A stretch of DNA of 64,000 bases from Candidatus Baltobacteraceae bacterium (lineage in GTDB: Bacteria > Vulcanimicrobiota > Vulcanimicrobiia > Vulcanimicrobiales > Vulcanimicrobiaceae), in NCBI GenBank assembly GCA_036488875.1, contig DASXGW010000004.1, positions 186,001-250,000 of the forward strand, given 5' to 3'. This document shows positions 44,174-52,799 of this stretch, one piece after another. The translations under genes and the position numbers were made by a program. The notes below the pieces were generated by a model that saw only the letters and a list, made by a program, of their open reading frames with translations, searched no databases and had not been told where the DNA came from. How positions within the stretch are numbered: position 1 is the stretch's first letter; each line of letters starts with the position of its first letter.

Positions 44174-45547
44174 CTAAAATCCCGGCGGATAGGTAAACGG
44201 CCCGATCGGTCCGCGCAGCCACGCCGGCCACCGGCCCGCTCGGGCCGGTCCCTTGCGCGCGTCGAGGATCGCGACCCGCTCGAGCGTGTGGCAGAGCACG
44301 AGGACGGCGTCGTGATACTCCGACAGCGGCACCGAAGACGGGACGTCCTTGTTGACGTCGAGCAGGTTCACCGTTGCGCCACGCTTCTTGAAATACGCGG
44401 TGGCGAGAACGGCGTTCTTGAACTCGACTTGCGGGTCGCGCTTTCCACCGCAGAAATACACGGGCACTTTCGGCGTCCAACCGTTGAGTAGGTCGTTGGC
44501 CGCGACGTCTTGCCGTGCCGGCGAAGACGCATGGGCAAACGACGTGAGGAACGACGGCTGCAGCAACTGCTTCACCTCGAGCGGCAGCAGCGTTCCTTGC
44601 AGCTTCGCGGCACGCGCGTACGTCTTGACCGGCAGCAGAGTATTCACGTACGTCGCATAGGGATCCTGAAAGACCGTTGACGGATCGGTGTAGACGTTTG
44701 CGTACGTTTTGTTATACGCCGTCAGCACGAACGTCGAAAGCACCGCGGCGTTCTGTCCGGGGTGCGCCATCCCGTCGAGCAGCGTCTGCGTGAGTGCGTA
44801 CGGCCCGCTCGACGGCGAGTTTGCAATGAGGTGGAACTCGCCGGCGTTCTGGGCCTCGATGACCTTCTCGGTCCCCAGCGACGTCTGGCCGCCTTGCGAG
44901 TAGCCCGTGAGGAACACGTCGCCGGATAGCGGCACGTGCAAGCGTGTCGCCGCCTTGCGAGCGGCTCGCATGGAGTCGATGACCGCGCTCGCTTCGGCGC
45001 TGACGACGAGGTACGGTTCGAACGGATAGTTCGAGTATCCTAAACCCAAATAATCCGTCGCGACCATGGCGTAGCCGTGCGACGCGAAGATCGCCGCCTG
45101 GAGCTGCGGCTCGATGTTGACCTTCGTGGGGTGAGTGATTTTCTGCGCCTTGACGACGTTGGTGCCTTGACCGTATCCGATCAAAACGAAGGTTCCGGTC
45201 CCGCCGGTGATGGGCACCCAAAACGCCGCGCTGGCGGTCGCGGGCTCGCCGTTGATGCCGATCGTGCGATAGAGAATTTTATAGAGGGCGACGTCGTACT
45301 TGGGAGGGCCGCCGAGTTGCGCGACCACCTGTTCGGCAAAGCCGAGCGTGCCCGAGGTGTGCGCGCCGCTCAGTGCGGCCTTTCGGAACACGGTGACTTT
45401 CTCGACCGAGATGACCGAGCCGCGCGCCGCGCTCGTAGACCGCACGAGCGAAGGGGCCGGGACTCCCGGCGTGATAGTGGGAGACGAGCACGCTGCGACG
45501 GCGAACGCAAACGTAACGGTGACGATGGTGCGAAAACGATGCAACAC
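44174..45547 (-). CDS. Secreted lipase/esterase-like alpha/beta-hydrolase lipoprotein
   Basis: A 457-residue protein. The lipoprotein signal (FRTIVTVTFAFAVAACSSPT) is followed by a hydrolase with ASHGYAMVATDYLGLGYS, nucleophile GYSQGGQTS and a late acidic/His region (CGGKRDPQVEF, YHDAVLV). This layout resembles the secretory lipase (LIP) family. The start is GTG 45547: AAGGAG lies 5 bases upstream on the minus strand. Nine bases overlap the divergent agmatinase start, so the two promoters must lie inside each other's genes. Confidence 0.78.
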   Translation of the reverse strand: MLHRFRTIVTVTFAFAVAACSSPTITPGVPAPSLVRSTSAARGSVISVEKVTVFRKAALSGAHTSGTLGFAEQVVAQLGGPPKYDVALYKILYRTIGINGEPATASAAFWVPITGGTGTFVLIGYGQGTNVVKAQKITHPTKVNIEPQLQAAIFASHGYAMVATDYLGLGYSNYPFEPYLVVSAEASAVIDSMRAARKAATRLHVPLSGDVFLTGYSQGGQTSLGTEKVIEAQNAGEFHLIANSPSSGPYALTQTLLDGMAHPGQNAAVLSTFVLTAYNKTYANVYTDPSTVFQDPYATYVNTLLPVKTYARAAKLQGTLLPLEVKQLLQPSFLTSFAHASSPARQDVAANDLLNGWTPKVPVYFCGGKRDPQVEFKNAVLATAYFKKRGATVNLLDVNKDVPSSVPLSEYHDAVLVLCHTLERVAILDARKGPARAGRWPAWLRGPIGPFTYPPGF

Positions 45548-46405
45548 GACGGCTCCTTAAAACTCGATGCGGCAACCGGCACTTCGCTGCAGGCAGCCGT
45601 TGCCCTCGCCGGATTTCCGACCGATAGCAACTCGTCGTATCGGCGAGGCCCGGCGAAAGCGCCGGCTGCGATTCGCACGGCTATGTGGAGCGAGGCCGGC
45701 AACCCGTACACCGAATCGGGCGTCCGGCTGCGGCTCACCGAAAACGTCGTCGATGCGGGCGACGCTCCGTTGCGCGAAGACGAAGAAGATCGAACGACGA
45801 TCGAGGCGCTCGTTGCCGCGCAACTGGAGTCGGGACGCCGCATGCTCTCGCTCGGCGGCGATCATTCGATCACGTTTCCCATCGTTCGCTCGTACGCGCG
45901 CCGCTATCCAAAACTCAACGTCGTGCATTTCGACGCGCATCCCGACTTGTATTCGAGCTTTGGCGGAAATCGTTTCTCGCACGCGTGTCCCTTCGCGCGC
46001 ATTTTGGAGAGCGCCGACGTCGGCAGTCTGGTCCAAATCGGCATTCGCACGATGACGCCGCCGCAGCGGGAAAATGCCGATCGTTATAACGTTCGTGTCT
46101 TCGGGCCCGACGAACTGGACGAAGCGCGACGAGCGCTGCCCGGCGGCAACGTTTACGTCACGCTCGACCTCGACGGCATCGATCCCGCCTTCGCGCCCGG
46201 CGTGTCGCATCGCGAGCCCGGCGGACTAAACGTGCGCGACGTGCTCAAGCTCGTCGCGGCGATTCCGGGCAATGTCGTCGGCGCGGACGTCGTCGAACTC
46301 AATCCGGATTGCGACGTCGACGGGCTGACCGCGGCAGTGGCCGCGAAGTTCGCGCGCGAGTTTATGGGCCGAATGCTAGCCGACGGGACTAACGTCGCCG
46401 GCTAG
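45539..46405 (+). CDS. Agmatinase/ureohydrolase family protein
   Basis: A 288-residue ureohydrolase with the manganese ligands in GGDHSIT, VVHFDAHPDLY and DLDGIDPAFAPGVSHREPGG, as in SpeB agmatinases. Agmatinase hydrolyses agmatine to putrescine and urea; guanidinobutyrase, formiminoglutamase or guanidinase activities occur in the same family. Putrescine would feed the patA-gabT pathway at 3-7 kb, but no arginine decarboxylase is seen. ATG 45539 is the only useful in-frame start before the conserved core and lies inside the divergent lipase start. The 3' end overlaps the convergent UbiB gene by 17 bases. Confidence 0.85.
   Translation: MQHDGSLKLDAATGTSLQAAVALAGFPTDSNSSYRRGPAKAPAAIRTAMWSEAGNPYTESGVRLRLTENVVDAGDAPLREDEEDRTTIEALVAAQLESGRRMLSLGGDHSITFPIVRSYARRYPKLNVVHFDAHPDLYSSFGGNRFSHACPFARILESADVGSLVQIGIRTMTPPQRENADRYNVRVFGPDELDEARRALPGGNVYVTLDLDGIDPAFAPGVSHREPGGLNVRDVLKLVAAIPGNVVGADVVELNPDCDVDGLTAAVAAKFAREFMGRMLADGTNVAG
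45553..45558 (-). promoter_or_regulatory. Ribosome binding site that sets the lipase GTG start
   Basis: AAGGAG on the minus strand, 5 bases before GTG 45547. It lies inside the agmatinase reading frame. Confidence 0.65.
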
Positions 46406-47993
46406 CCAGCGTACCGAGCGCGGTTCGTATCCCGACGATGACGGCGATCGCGAGCGCAATCCAAAAGAGCCAACCGGCAGCGACTTGCCAGCCCGCGGGG
46501 CGGTAGACGGAAAACAACACGGTCATGCCGACGACGCAGGCCGCGGCAATCATGGTGGCGTTCGCGCGTTCGACCAATCGTTCGAAGCGCACCAGCATCG
46601 GCTCCAAGTCTTCGACGCGCGTCCATACGCGCAAGTTTCCGCGTTCCAAGTCCGACAACACGCGGTCGGCGTGACGCGGAAGATCGATACTCAGCTCCGC
46701 GGCGTCCATCGCCGAGACGCGTGCGCGCTCGGCCCAATCGTCGAGCGACAACCGCGACGTCGCCACCTTACGTGCGATCGGCTCGAGATAGTGCGTCAGC
46801 GGGCGGTCCGGTGTGATGGCGGTCACGATGCCGTCCCCGAGCGCCACCGCCTTAAAGAGCAGTGCGAGCGAGGCGGGCGAGCGCAGCCCGTAGCTGCGAA
46901 CGATCTCCAGCATTTCACCCAGCGCCACGCCGATCTCGATGCGCTCGAGCGTGTCGCCCATATAGCGCTCCAGCAGGCGTTCGAACTTGTGCGTAAGCGC
47001 GCTTCGATCGATCGGCTTTACGGGCGGCGCGAGCTGAATCAAGCGATCCGTCAAGCGTGAGGCATCGCGCCGGTGCATCGCCATGAACATGTCGGCAACG
47101 CCGCGCCGCAGCTCGTCGCTGAGACGGCCCACCATGCCGAAGTCGAGCACGGCGATGCCGCCGTCTTTGCGAACCAGCACGTTGCCGCCGTGCGGGTCGG
47201 CGTGGAAAACGCCGCGCGTAAGCGCGGGCTCCAGAACGAATCGCGCGACGCGCTGTGCGGCGGCGGTTCGCCGCCGAGCGGTGAGTCCGGTCGCGTCTTC
47301 GACTCGATCGCCCTCGACGCGCGTCATCGTGAGGATTTTCGCCGTCGATAGCTCGTCGATTACTTCGGGCAGCCAGAAACCTTGCTCGGAGTCGAAATAC
47401 TCACGGAACGTCGCGACGTTGCGCGCTTCGCGCGTAAAATCGAGCTCCTCGTGCAGCGTGTCGCCAAACTCCTCGAGCATCGACTCGACGTCGTATTCTT
47501 CCAAACGCGGCAGGAAGCGCTCTGCCGACTTGGCCAGGCCCGAAAGGATGTCGAGATCGCACTCGGCGAGTTCCTTAACGCCCGGCTTGCGAACCTTGAC
47601 GACGCCGGCGCGGCCGTCGAACAGCGTAACGGCGTGAACTTGGCCGATCGAAGCCGACGCGAGCGGCACGCGATCGAAGGAGGCGTAGAGCTCTTCGGGC
47701 GCCGCCCCAAGCTCGTCTTCGATGCGGGCCTCGATGACGGCGGTGTCGACGGGCGCGACGTCGTCTTGCAGTTTTGCAAGCTCGTCGCGATAGTCGCGCG
47801 GCAGAAGATCGGCGCGCGCCCCCAGCATTTGAGCGAGCTTGATGAAGGTGGTACCGAGTTCTTCGCATGCCTCGCGCGCCTCAACCGGACCCATCGTCCG
47901 ATGACTTGCGGTCGCCAATCCGTGCTTGGCGAGAACCGCGACGATGTGCCGCGAGCGCTCGGCGCGACTGGGCGCCCGTTCCGTCGTCTGCAT
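46389..47993 (-). CDS. ABC1/UbiB (AarF) family atypical protein kinase
   Basis: A 534-residue protein with the UbiB-family core: the Ala-rich loop and KxGQ-like region (LASASIGQVHAVTLFDGRAGVVKVRKPGV), ELDFTREARN, and HADPHGGNVLVRKDGGIAVLDFGMVG (catalytic and metal-binding loops). Two C-terminal transmembrane helices follow. UbiB proteins are ATPases/kinases that support quinone biosynthesis or lipid handling at the membrane. A quinone-using respiratory cluster lies 4-10 kb downstream. It is divergent from an amino acid permease. Confidence 0.92.
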   Translation of the reverse strand: MQTTERAPSRAERSRHIVAVLAKHGLATASHRTMGPVEAREACEELGTTFIKLAQMLGARADLLPRDYRDELAKLQDDVAPVDTAVIEARIEDELGAAPEELYASFDRVPLASASIGQVHAVTLFDGRAGVVKVRKPGVKELAECDLDILSGLAKSAERFLPRLEEYDVESMLEEFGDTLHEELDFTREARNVATFREYFDSEQGFWLPEVIDELSTAKILTMTRVEGDRVEDATGLTARRRTAAAQRVARFVLEPALTRGVFHADPHGGNVLVRKDGGIAVLDFGMVGRLSDELRRGVADMFMAMHRRDASRLTDRLIQLAPPVKPIDRSALTHKFERLLERYMGDTLERIEIGVALGEMLEIVRSYGLRSPASLALLFKAVALGDGIVTAITPDRPLTHYLEPIARKVATSRLSLDDWAERARVSAMDAAELSIDLPRHADRVLSDLERGNLRVWTRVEDLEPMLVRFERLVERANATMIAAACVVGMTVLFSVYRPAGWQVAAGWLFWIALAIAVIVGIRTALGTLASRRR

Positions 47994-48033
47994 AGGCGGT
48001 TCTTACCCAGGCGCTGAACCCACGCGACTGGAG

Positions 48034-49446
48034 ATGGAAGAGCCGCACCTCAAGCGCAGCCTCGGGCTGCTCGACGTTGCGCTGTTTTTCGTTGTTGCAG
48101 GGTCGAACTTGCAATGGGTTGCGACCGCCGCCGCCGCCGGTCCCAGCTCGTTGATCGTCTGGCTGATCGGCTGCGCGGGAATGTTCGTGCCGCTGTCGAT
48201 CGTGGTCGTCTTTCTGTCATCGCACTACCCGCAAGAAGGCGGTATGTACGTGTGGAGCAAGCGCGCGTACGGACCGTTTGCCGGGTTTATGACGGGCTGG
48301 ACGTACTGGGCGAGCAATCTGCCTTACTTTCCCGCGTTGTTGTACTTCGCTGCGGGAAACGCGCTGTTCGTAACCGGGTCCAGCGGCGGGACGCTCTCGG
48401 CGTCACCGTGGTATTTCATCGGCGTCGCGATTTTCGGCTTGACCCTCGCGACCGTCGTGAACGTTCTCGGACTCGACGTTGGAAAGTGGCTGAATAACAT
48501 CGGCGCGTACTGCCGTTGGACGGTGACCTTGCTGCTCGTCGCCCTCGGCTTTTTCGCGTTGTGGAAGTTTGGTTCCGCGACGCCGATCACCGCTGCGACG
48601 GTCAAACCGGGTCTTGCGCTCAAGGATCTGATCTTCTGGTCGGTGATCGCGTTTGCGTGGACCGGTCCCGAGTCGCTTCCGTTCATGGCCGGTGAAGTGA
48701 AGAATCCGCGCCGCGCGATCCCCGTGGGATTGGCGATTGCCGCACCGGCGATTTTAATCATTTACGTCGTCGGCACGCTCAGCGTGTTGTGGACGCTGGT
48801 GCCCAGTGCCGTCAACCCGTCGTCGGGCGTCATGCAGGCAATCGCGAGCGCGTCGTCGCGCGCCGGCTGGGCGGCGCTGATTCCGGTTGCGGCAATCTTG
48901 GTTGCCGTGAGTTGTCTGGGCAGTTGCGGCGCATGGCTCGGCGCCGTCGCTCGCGTACCGTTCGTCGCGGGCATCGATCGTTATCTGCCGCCGATATTCG
49001 GCCGCATGCACCCGCGGTGGGGGTCGCCGGTCGCCGCACTAGTGACGCAATCGGGAATTGCCGCAATCTTCGTCTTCCTAGGTCAAGCCGGAACCAGCGT
49101 GCACGGCGCGTACGACGTGCTCGTGAGCTCGACGGTCGTCATCACGATGGTGCCGTTCGTGTTTCTCTATCTTTCGGCGTTCAAGCTCGACGCCGATCCG
49201 GCCACCCAAGGCGCGATACGCATTCCCGGCGGCCGTGCAACGGTCGTTGCCTGCGCGGCGATCGGGTTGATCACCACGCTCGTCGCGATGGTGCTAGCCC
49301 TCTTTCCCGCCGACGACGAACCCAACAAACCATTCGCGGTCTTGAAGGTGCTCTTCTTGACCGCGATGATGGTGTTGTTCGGCGTTGCCGTGTACGTTAT
49401 GGGTTCGTCGAATCAGTCGGTCTCGCCGCGAATGACGAAGCCGTAG
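48034..49446 (+). CDS. APC-superfamily amino acid/amine permease
   Basis: A 470-residue transporter with about 12 membrane helices. TM1 has the unwound substrate motif (LLDVALFFVVAGSNLQW), and YPQEGGMYVWSKRAYGPFAGFMTGWTYWAS plus FAWTGPESLPFMAGEVKNPRRAIP are classic APC signatures. It likely imports amino acids or polyamines by proton symport. ATG 48034 starts at the conserved N-terminus; upstream in-frame starts lie inside the divergent UbiB gene. The C-terminus overlaps the convergent small gene by 34 bases. Specificity is unknown. Confidence 0.88.
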   Translation: MEEPHLKRSLGLLDVALFFVVAGSNLQWVATAAAAGPSSLIVWLIGCAGMFVPLSIVVVFLSSHYPQEGGMYVWSKRAYGPFAGFMTGWTYWASNLPYFPALLYFAAGNALFVTGSSGGTLSASPWYFIGVAIFGLTLATVVNVLGLDVGKWLNNIGAYCRWTVTLLLVALGFFALWKFGSATPITAATVKPGLALKDLIFWSVIAFAWTGPESLPFMAGEVKNPRRAIPVGLAIAAPAILIIYVVGTLSVLWTLVPSAVNPSSGVMQAIASASSRAGWAALIPVAAILVAVSCLGSCGAWLGAVARVPFVAGIDRYLPPIFGRMHPRWGSPVAALVTQSGIAAIFVFLGQAGTSVHGAYDVLVSSTVVITMVPFVFLYLSAFKLDADPATQGAIRIPGGRATVVACAAIGLITTLVAMVLALFPADDEPNKPFAVLKVLFLTAMMVLFGVAVYVMGSSNQSVSPRMTKP

Positions 49447-49667
49447 TGACGCTGAGCCGCATTCTTGAACGGCTCGTACTCCGCGTCGCCGCTGATGACG
49501 AACGCGTGAGGTTCGTACGTGCGCGGCTTGCCGTGGAAAAAGCCCCGAAGGTTCTCCTCGTACGCTTCGTCGTCCCGAGTCACGATTTCAGAATCGAAGC
49601 CTCGTTCGCGTAGCATCGTCGCCGTCGCGGCGGCCTCCGGTTCGTTTTCAAAAGCTGCGATACGCAT
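49413..49667 (-). CDS. Small conserved-looking hypothetical protein (84 aa)
   Basis: Starts MRIAAFENEPEAAATATMLRERGFDSEIVTRDDEAYEENLRGFF, an alpha/beta start reminiscent of small stress-related proteins that handle membrane-protein-like substrates in other genomes; no family is firmly recognised. Codon use looks genuine. Its end overlaps the permease by 34 bases, and it is divergent from the DUF2231 gene across an inverted repeat. Confidence 0.55.
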   Translation of the reverse strand: MRIAAFENEPEAAATATMLRERGFDSEIVTRDDEAYEENLRGFFHGKPRTYEPHAFVISGDAEYEPFKNAAQRHYGFVIRGETD

Positions 49668-49702
49668 GCTTGCCTCCGTTACTGTTTTTGGTCACCGTGC
49701 TG

Positions 49703-49723
49703 TACCCACATAACCTGTGGGTA
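49703..49723. promoter_or_regulatory. 21-bp inverted repeat in a divergent promoter region
   Basis: TACCCACA (49703-49710), spacer TAACC, TGTGGGTA (49716-49723): perfect 8-bp arms. It lies between the divergent small gene and the DUF2231 gene, a typical dimer-binding operator layout. The regulator is unknown. Confidence 0.5.
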
Positions 49724-49737
49724 TGCCTAGATGTGAC

Positions 49738-49743
49738 GGAGGT
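49738..49743 (+). promoter_or_regulatory. Ribosome binding site for the DUF2231 gene
   Basis: GGAGGT lies 7 bases before ATG 49751 and fixes that start over an upstream in-frame one at 49670. Confidence 0.7.
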
Positions 49744-49750
49744 CAGGCAC

Positions 49751-50287
49751 ATGCAAGGCAAGGCGACGGTCGCCGGTCACCCGCTCCATCCGCTTCTCGT
49801 GACGTTCCCCATCGGCAGCTACGTCGCGGCGATAATTGCGGACATCATTTTCCTAACGGGCGGCTCCTCGTTCTGGGCGACGATGAGCATGTGGCTGATT
49901 GCCTTTGGCCTCGCGGGCTCGCTAATTGCCGGGTTTTTCGGCTTCATCGATTACCTGACCGCACCGATGTCGGCGCAAGCTCGCCAGGTCGCCAACTTGC
50001 ACATGATGCTCAACGTAGCGGTGATCATCGTCTTCGGCGTGGCCTTTGCGGCGCGCTATTTCTGGCCGCCGTTCGTCTGGGGACACGTCGCGACGTTCGT
50101 CGGCTTCTGTCTGTTGTTGGTCTCGGGCATTCTCGGCGGAAATCTCGCGCACCAGCATCTCGTTGGTTCGACCGAACGCGACGTCGGCGTCGCACGACGG
50201 GCGGCCGACGACGATTCGGATTTCACGCCGACCGAGCGCATCGCGCGCGAGCGCGAGAAGACCCGCGCGACCAAGGGCAGCATCTGA
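49751..50287 (+). CDS. DUF2231 family membrane protein
   Basis: A 178-residue protein with four membrane helices. The N-terminal GHPLHPLLVTFPIGSYVAAIIADI is the DUF2231 signature (the HPxHPxLVxFPI motif), followed by the TAPMSAQARQVANLHMMLNV loop. Function is unknown; family members may be haem- or cytochrome-associated. The next gene starts immediately after the stop, so they are probably cotranslated. Confidence 0.85.
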   Translation: MQGKATVAGHPLHPLLVTFPIGSYVAAIIADIIFLTGGSSFWATMSMWLIAFGLAGSLIAGFFGFIDYLTAPMSAQARQVANLHMMLNVAVIIVFGVAFAARYFWPPFVWGHVATFVGFCLLLVSGILGGNLAHQHLVGSTERDVGVARRAADDDSDFTPTERIAREREKTRATKGSI

Positions 50288-51055
50288 TTGCGGCTTCGCG
50301 ATAAAGTCGCGATCGTCACCGGCGGGTCGAGCGGCATCGGCGAAGCCGTCGCGGTAGCCTTCGCGCGCGAAGGCGCCTCGGTAGTCATCGACTACCACGG
50401 CAACGCCGAGCACGCGCGCAGCGTCGTCGAGTCGATCGAGGCGCACGGTGGCCGTGCGGTCGCCGTCGGCGCCGACGTCTCGAAGGAAGAAGACGTCAAG
50501 AAACTCGTCGAAGCCGCGGTCGCGGATTTCGGTTCGCTCGATATTCTCGTCAATAACGCCGGCATCGAACGTCAAATGCCGTTTCTCGAAACGCCGCTCG
50601 ACGTGTGGCGGAGTGTGATAGAGACGAATCTTACCGGCGCTTGGATCTGCTCGCAGCTGGCGGCTCGCGAGATGGCCAAGGGAAAACGCGGCGGACGCAT
50701 CATCAACATCTCCTCGGTGCACGAAGACGTCACGATGCCGTCGAACGCTCCCTATTGCGCCTCGAAGGGCGGCATGAAGATGTTGATGCGCACCATCGCC
50801 GTCGAGCTCGCTCCGCTCGATATCACCGTCAATAACGTGTGTCCCGGCGCAATCGACACACCGATTCAAAAGAACCTCGAGAAGGATCCGCATAAGGTCG
50901 AAGAGCTGCTTTCGGAGATTCCGCTGCGCCGCATGGGGTCGCCCGAAGAGGTGGCGGGCTTGTGCGTGTTCTTGGCGAGCGAGGCAGGATCGTACGTTAC
51001 CGGCGCGTCTTATATCATCGACGGCGGAATGACCAAACAATCGGGAAGCTTATAG
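50288..51055 (+). CDS. Short-chain dehydrogenase/reductase, glucose 1-dehydrogenase-like
   Basis: A 255-residue SDR starting at TTG 50288, directly after the previous stop. It shows VTGGSSGIGEAVA (cofactor loop), NNAG, the catalytic Ser in ISSVHED, the Tyr-Lys pair in YCASKGGM, and the CPGAIDTPIQ and YITGASYI-type ends (SYVTGASYIIDGGM). It is closest in style to bacterial glucose 1-dehydrogenases, but SDR substrates are hard to assign from sequence. It ends 2 bases before the convergent cytochrome gene. Confidence 0.85.
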   Translation: MRLRDKVAIVTGGSSGIGEAVAVAFAREGASVVIDYHGNAEHARSVVESIEAHGGRAVAVGADVSKEEDVKKLVEAAVADFGSLDILVNNAGIERQMPFLETPLDVWRSVIETNLTGAWICSQLAAREMAKGKRGGRIINISSVHEDVTMPSNAPYCASKGGMKMLMRTIAVELAPLDITVNNVCPGAIDTPIQKNLEKDPHKVEELLSEIPLRRMGSPEEVAGLCVFLASEAGSYVTGASYIIDGGMTKQSGSL

Positions 51056-51057
51056 GG

Positions 51058-51789
51058 TTACTCGGTCGATCCGATCTCGCGAAGGAACAACACCAAAAAG
51101 CCGATTCCAAAGAACCACGCGACGAAACCCTCGGCGACCGCCCCCACGTGGGCGAGCGTGAATCCGCCGGGATCGGTACCGTCTTGGCCCCCGCCTGCGG
51201 TCTGCACGTAGTTTACGTAGCGCGCGATGTCCGTTACGTCTTGCTCGCTGAGCAAGTCGCGCCCGAAGCGCGGCATGACCGATGGTCCCGCGCGGATCGC
51301 TTCGGCAACTTGGAACACGGTGGCGCTTCCCAGCGGCGGCGCGACGTTGTCTTGCCCCACCGAATCGCCTTGTCCGACGGTGCCGTGGCACGGCGCGCAA
51401 TCGGCGATGAAGAGCTTGGCACCACGCCGGACGTCGCCGGTGCCGAGCGCGACCTGCGGCAAGGAATGATCGGCGTGCGGCGAGAGGCTTTCGACGTAAT
51501 CGACGATGCGATCCATTTGCTCGAACGTAAACACCGGTGCGACGTGCATTTCGTTGACGAACGGCGCACCGGCCGGCATTCGGCCGGTATCGAGCATCAG
51601 GTGCACGTCGGCTGCGGACTTGCCCGCGAGCGACGGCGCGATGGTCGAGCCTTCGCCGCGAGCGCCGTGGCACGTCGCGCAGTGAAGCGCGTAGAGCTGC
51701 GCGCCGTCGTCGTTGCCCGCGCCCAGCGTGGCTAACGCCAGCACGAGACCCGCAATCGCGCTTTGGGTACAACGCCGGAGAGATGCCAC
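51058..51789 (-). CDS. qcrC: Di-haem cytochrome c subunit of cytochrome bc complex (QcrC-like)
   Basis: A 243-residue protein with an N-terminal signal/anchor, two haem c sites CATCH (residues 37-41) and CAPCH (131-135), and a C-terminal transmembrane helix (AEGFVAWFFGIGFLVLFL). This arrangement, two cytochrome c domains plus a C-terminal anchor, is the actinobacterial QcrC type, in which the subunit passes electrons directly to an aa3 oxidase. qcrB and qcrA are in the same cluster but separated by ctaG and a small cytochrome gene. The GTG start overlaps that divergent gene by 7 bases. Confidence 0.82.
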   Translation of the reverse strand: MASLRRCTQSAIAGLVLALATLGAGNDDGAQLYALHCATCHGARGEGSTIAPSLAGKSAADVHLMLDTGRMPAGAPFVNEMHVAPVFTFEQMDRIVDYVESLSPHADHSLPQVALGTGDVRRGAKLFIADCAPCHGTVGQGDSVGQDNVAPPLGSATVFQVAEAIRAGPSVMPRFGRDLLSEQDVTDIARYVNYVQTAGGGQDGTDPGGFTLAHVGAVAEGFVAWFFGIGFLVLFLREIGSTE

Positions 51790-52130
51790 GACTCTGTGCT
51801 ACCCTGTTCGCCGTCGCGCTGCTCGCGACGGCGGCGTGTACGCCCGCAACCGGACAGAAGGGATCGACGATCGTTGCGCGGACCGTGCGCGGCGGCGAAA
51901 AAGAAGCCGGCGCTCTGCTGTTCCGGCAGCACTGCAGCTCCTGTCACGGAGCCACCGGTAAGGAAGAAGACATGCCGGGACCGTCGCTGCACTACGAATC
52001 GGCGCGCATGGACTTTGCGACGACAGTCTCGTGGATAAAAGATCCAATGCCGCCGATGCCCAAGCTCTATCCGGCCTCGTTGAGCGAGAACGACGTTGAC
52101 GATATCGCGGCATACGTGCAGTCAATATGA
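51783..52130 (+). CDS. Mono-haem cytochrome c lipoprotein
   Basis: A 115-residue protein with a lipoprotein-type signal (LCATLFAVALLATAACTP), a single haem site CSSCH and a later axial Met region (PPMPKLYP). It is probably an electron carrier between the bc complex and oxidase. It is divergent from and overlaps the start of qcrC by 7 bases, and overlaps the ctaG end by 9 bases on the other strand. Confidence 0.85.
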   Translation: MPRLCATLFAVALLATAACTPATGQKGSTIVARTVRGGEKEAGALLFRQHCSSCHGATGKEEDMPGPSLHYESARMDFATTVSWIKDPMPPMPKLYPASLSENDVDDIAAYVQSI

Positions 52131-52799
52131 GGCTCCGTCCGCCGCGCGCAGCTCCCGGGCAGCCCACGTTCCCACCGTCGCAAGCAGCGCGATAAAGATC
52201 GCCAGACCGCCGGCGATCCACATCACGGCAGCGGCATTTTGCTGATCGGCGACCGCCTGCGCGGCCGGCATGATGCGCGCGTAATGCTCGTAGAGCGGCC
52301 TGCGCGCCGCACCCAGCGCGATCGCCAGCAGCGCGCCTTGCGGCAGCGCGACCATGAGATAGAGTAAGCGTGCCGGATATGCGATCGGCCGCAGCGGCGC
52401 CACGGTGAGAACGGGCAGCCAGAAAACGAACCCCGCGAAGAGATACAGGGCGTGTTCCGCGGCGTGCACCGGCGTTGCGCCGAGCGCCGCCTCGTACAGA
52501 TGCGAAAAATGCGTGCCCCAGAGCGTCGCGACGAAAATCGCCAGCGCGATCGGCGGAAACGCGATCGCATGAAGCGGCCGCGTTGCGCGCAACAGCGCGA
52601 CCGTGCGCGCGTCGCCGATCAACCGGCGAACGATCGGGAACGGCTGCGACGAGAGAACGAGCAGCGGCACCACGATGAGTAGGACTAAATGCTGCGCCAT
52701 GTGCCACGCGAAGGAACGATCGGCGAGCGCTTCCATTGGCCCGAGCACCGCGCCGGCGAAGCAGGCCGCCGCCGCAAGCAAAAGCGCCGTGCGTTTCAC
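52122..52799 (-). CDS. ctaG: Cytochrome c oxidase assembly factor CtaG (caa3-type)
   Basis: A 225-residue multi-pass membrane protein (about six helices) with the caa3_CtaG/DUF1404-like motifs: FAWHMAQHLVLLIVVPLLVLSSQP, HAAEHALYLFAGFVFWLPVL and PLYEHYARI. These proteins help build the CuB centre of bacterial oxidases. It overlaps the qcrB stop by 4 bases and so is cotranslated with the reductase genes. Confidence 0.85.
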   Translation of the reverse strand: MKRTALLLAAAACFAGAVLGPMEALADRSFAWHMAQHLVLLIVVPLLVLSSQPFPIVRRLIGDARTVALLRATRPLHAIAFPPIALAIFVATLWGTHFSHLYEAALGATPVHAAEHALYLFAGFVFWLPVLTVAPLRPIAYPARLLYLMVALPQGALLAIALGAARRPLYEHYARIMPAAQAVADQQNAAAVMWIAGGLAIFIALLATVGTWAARELRAADGASY

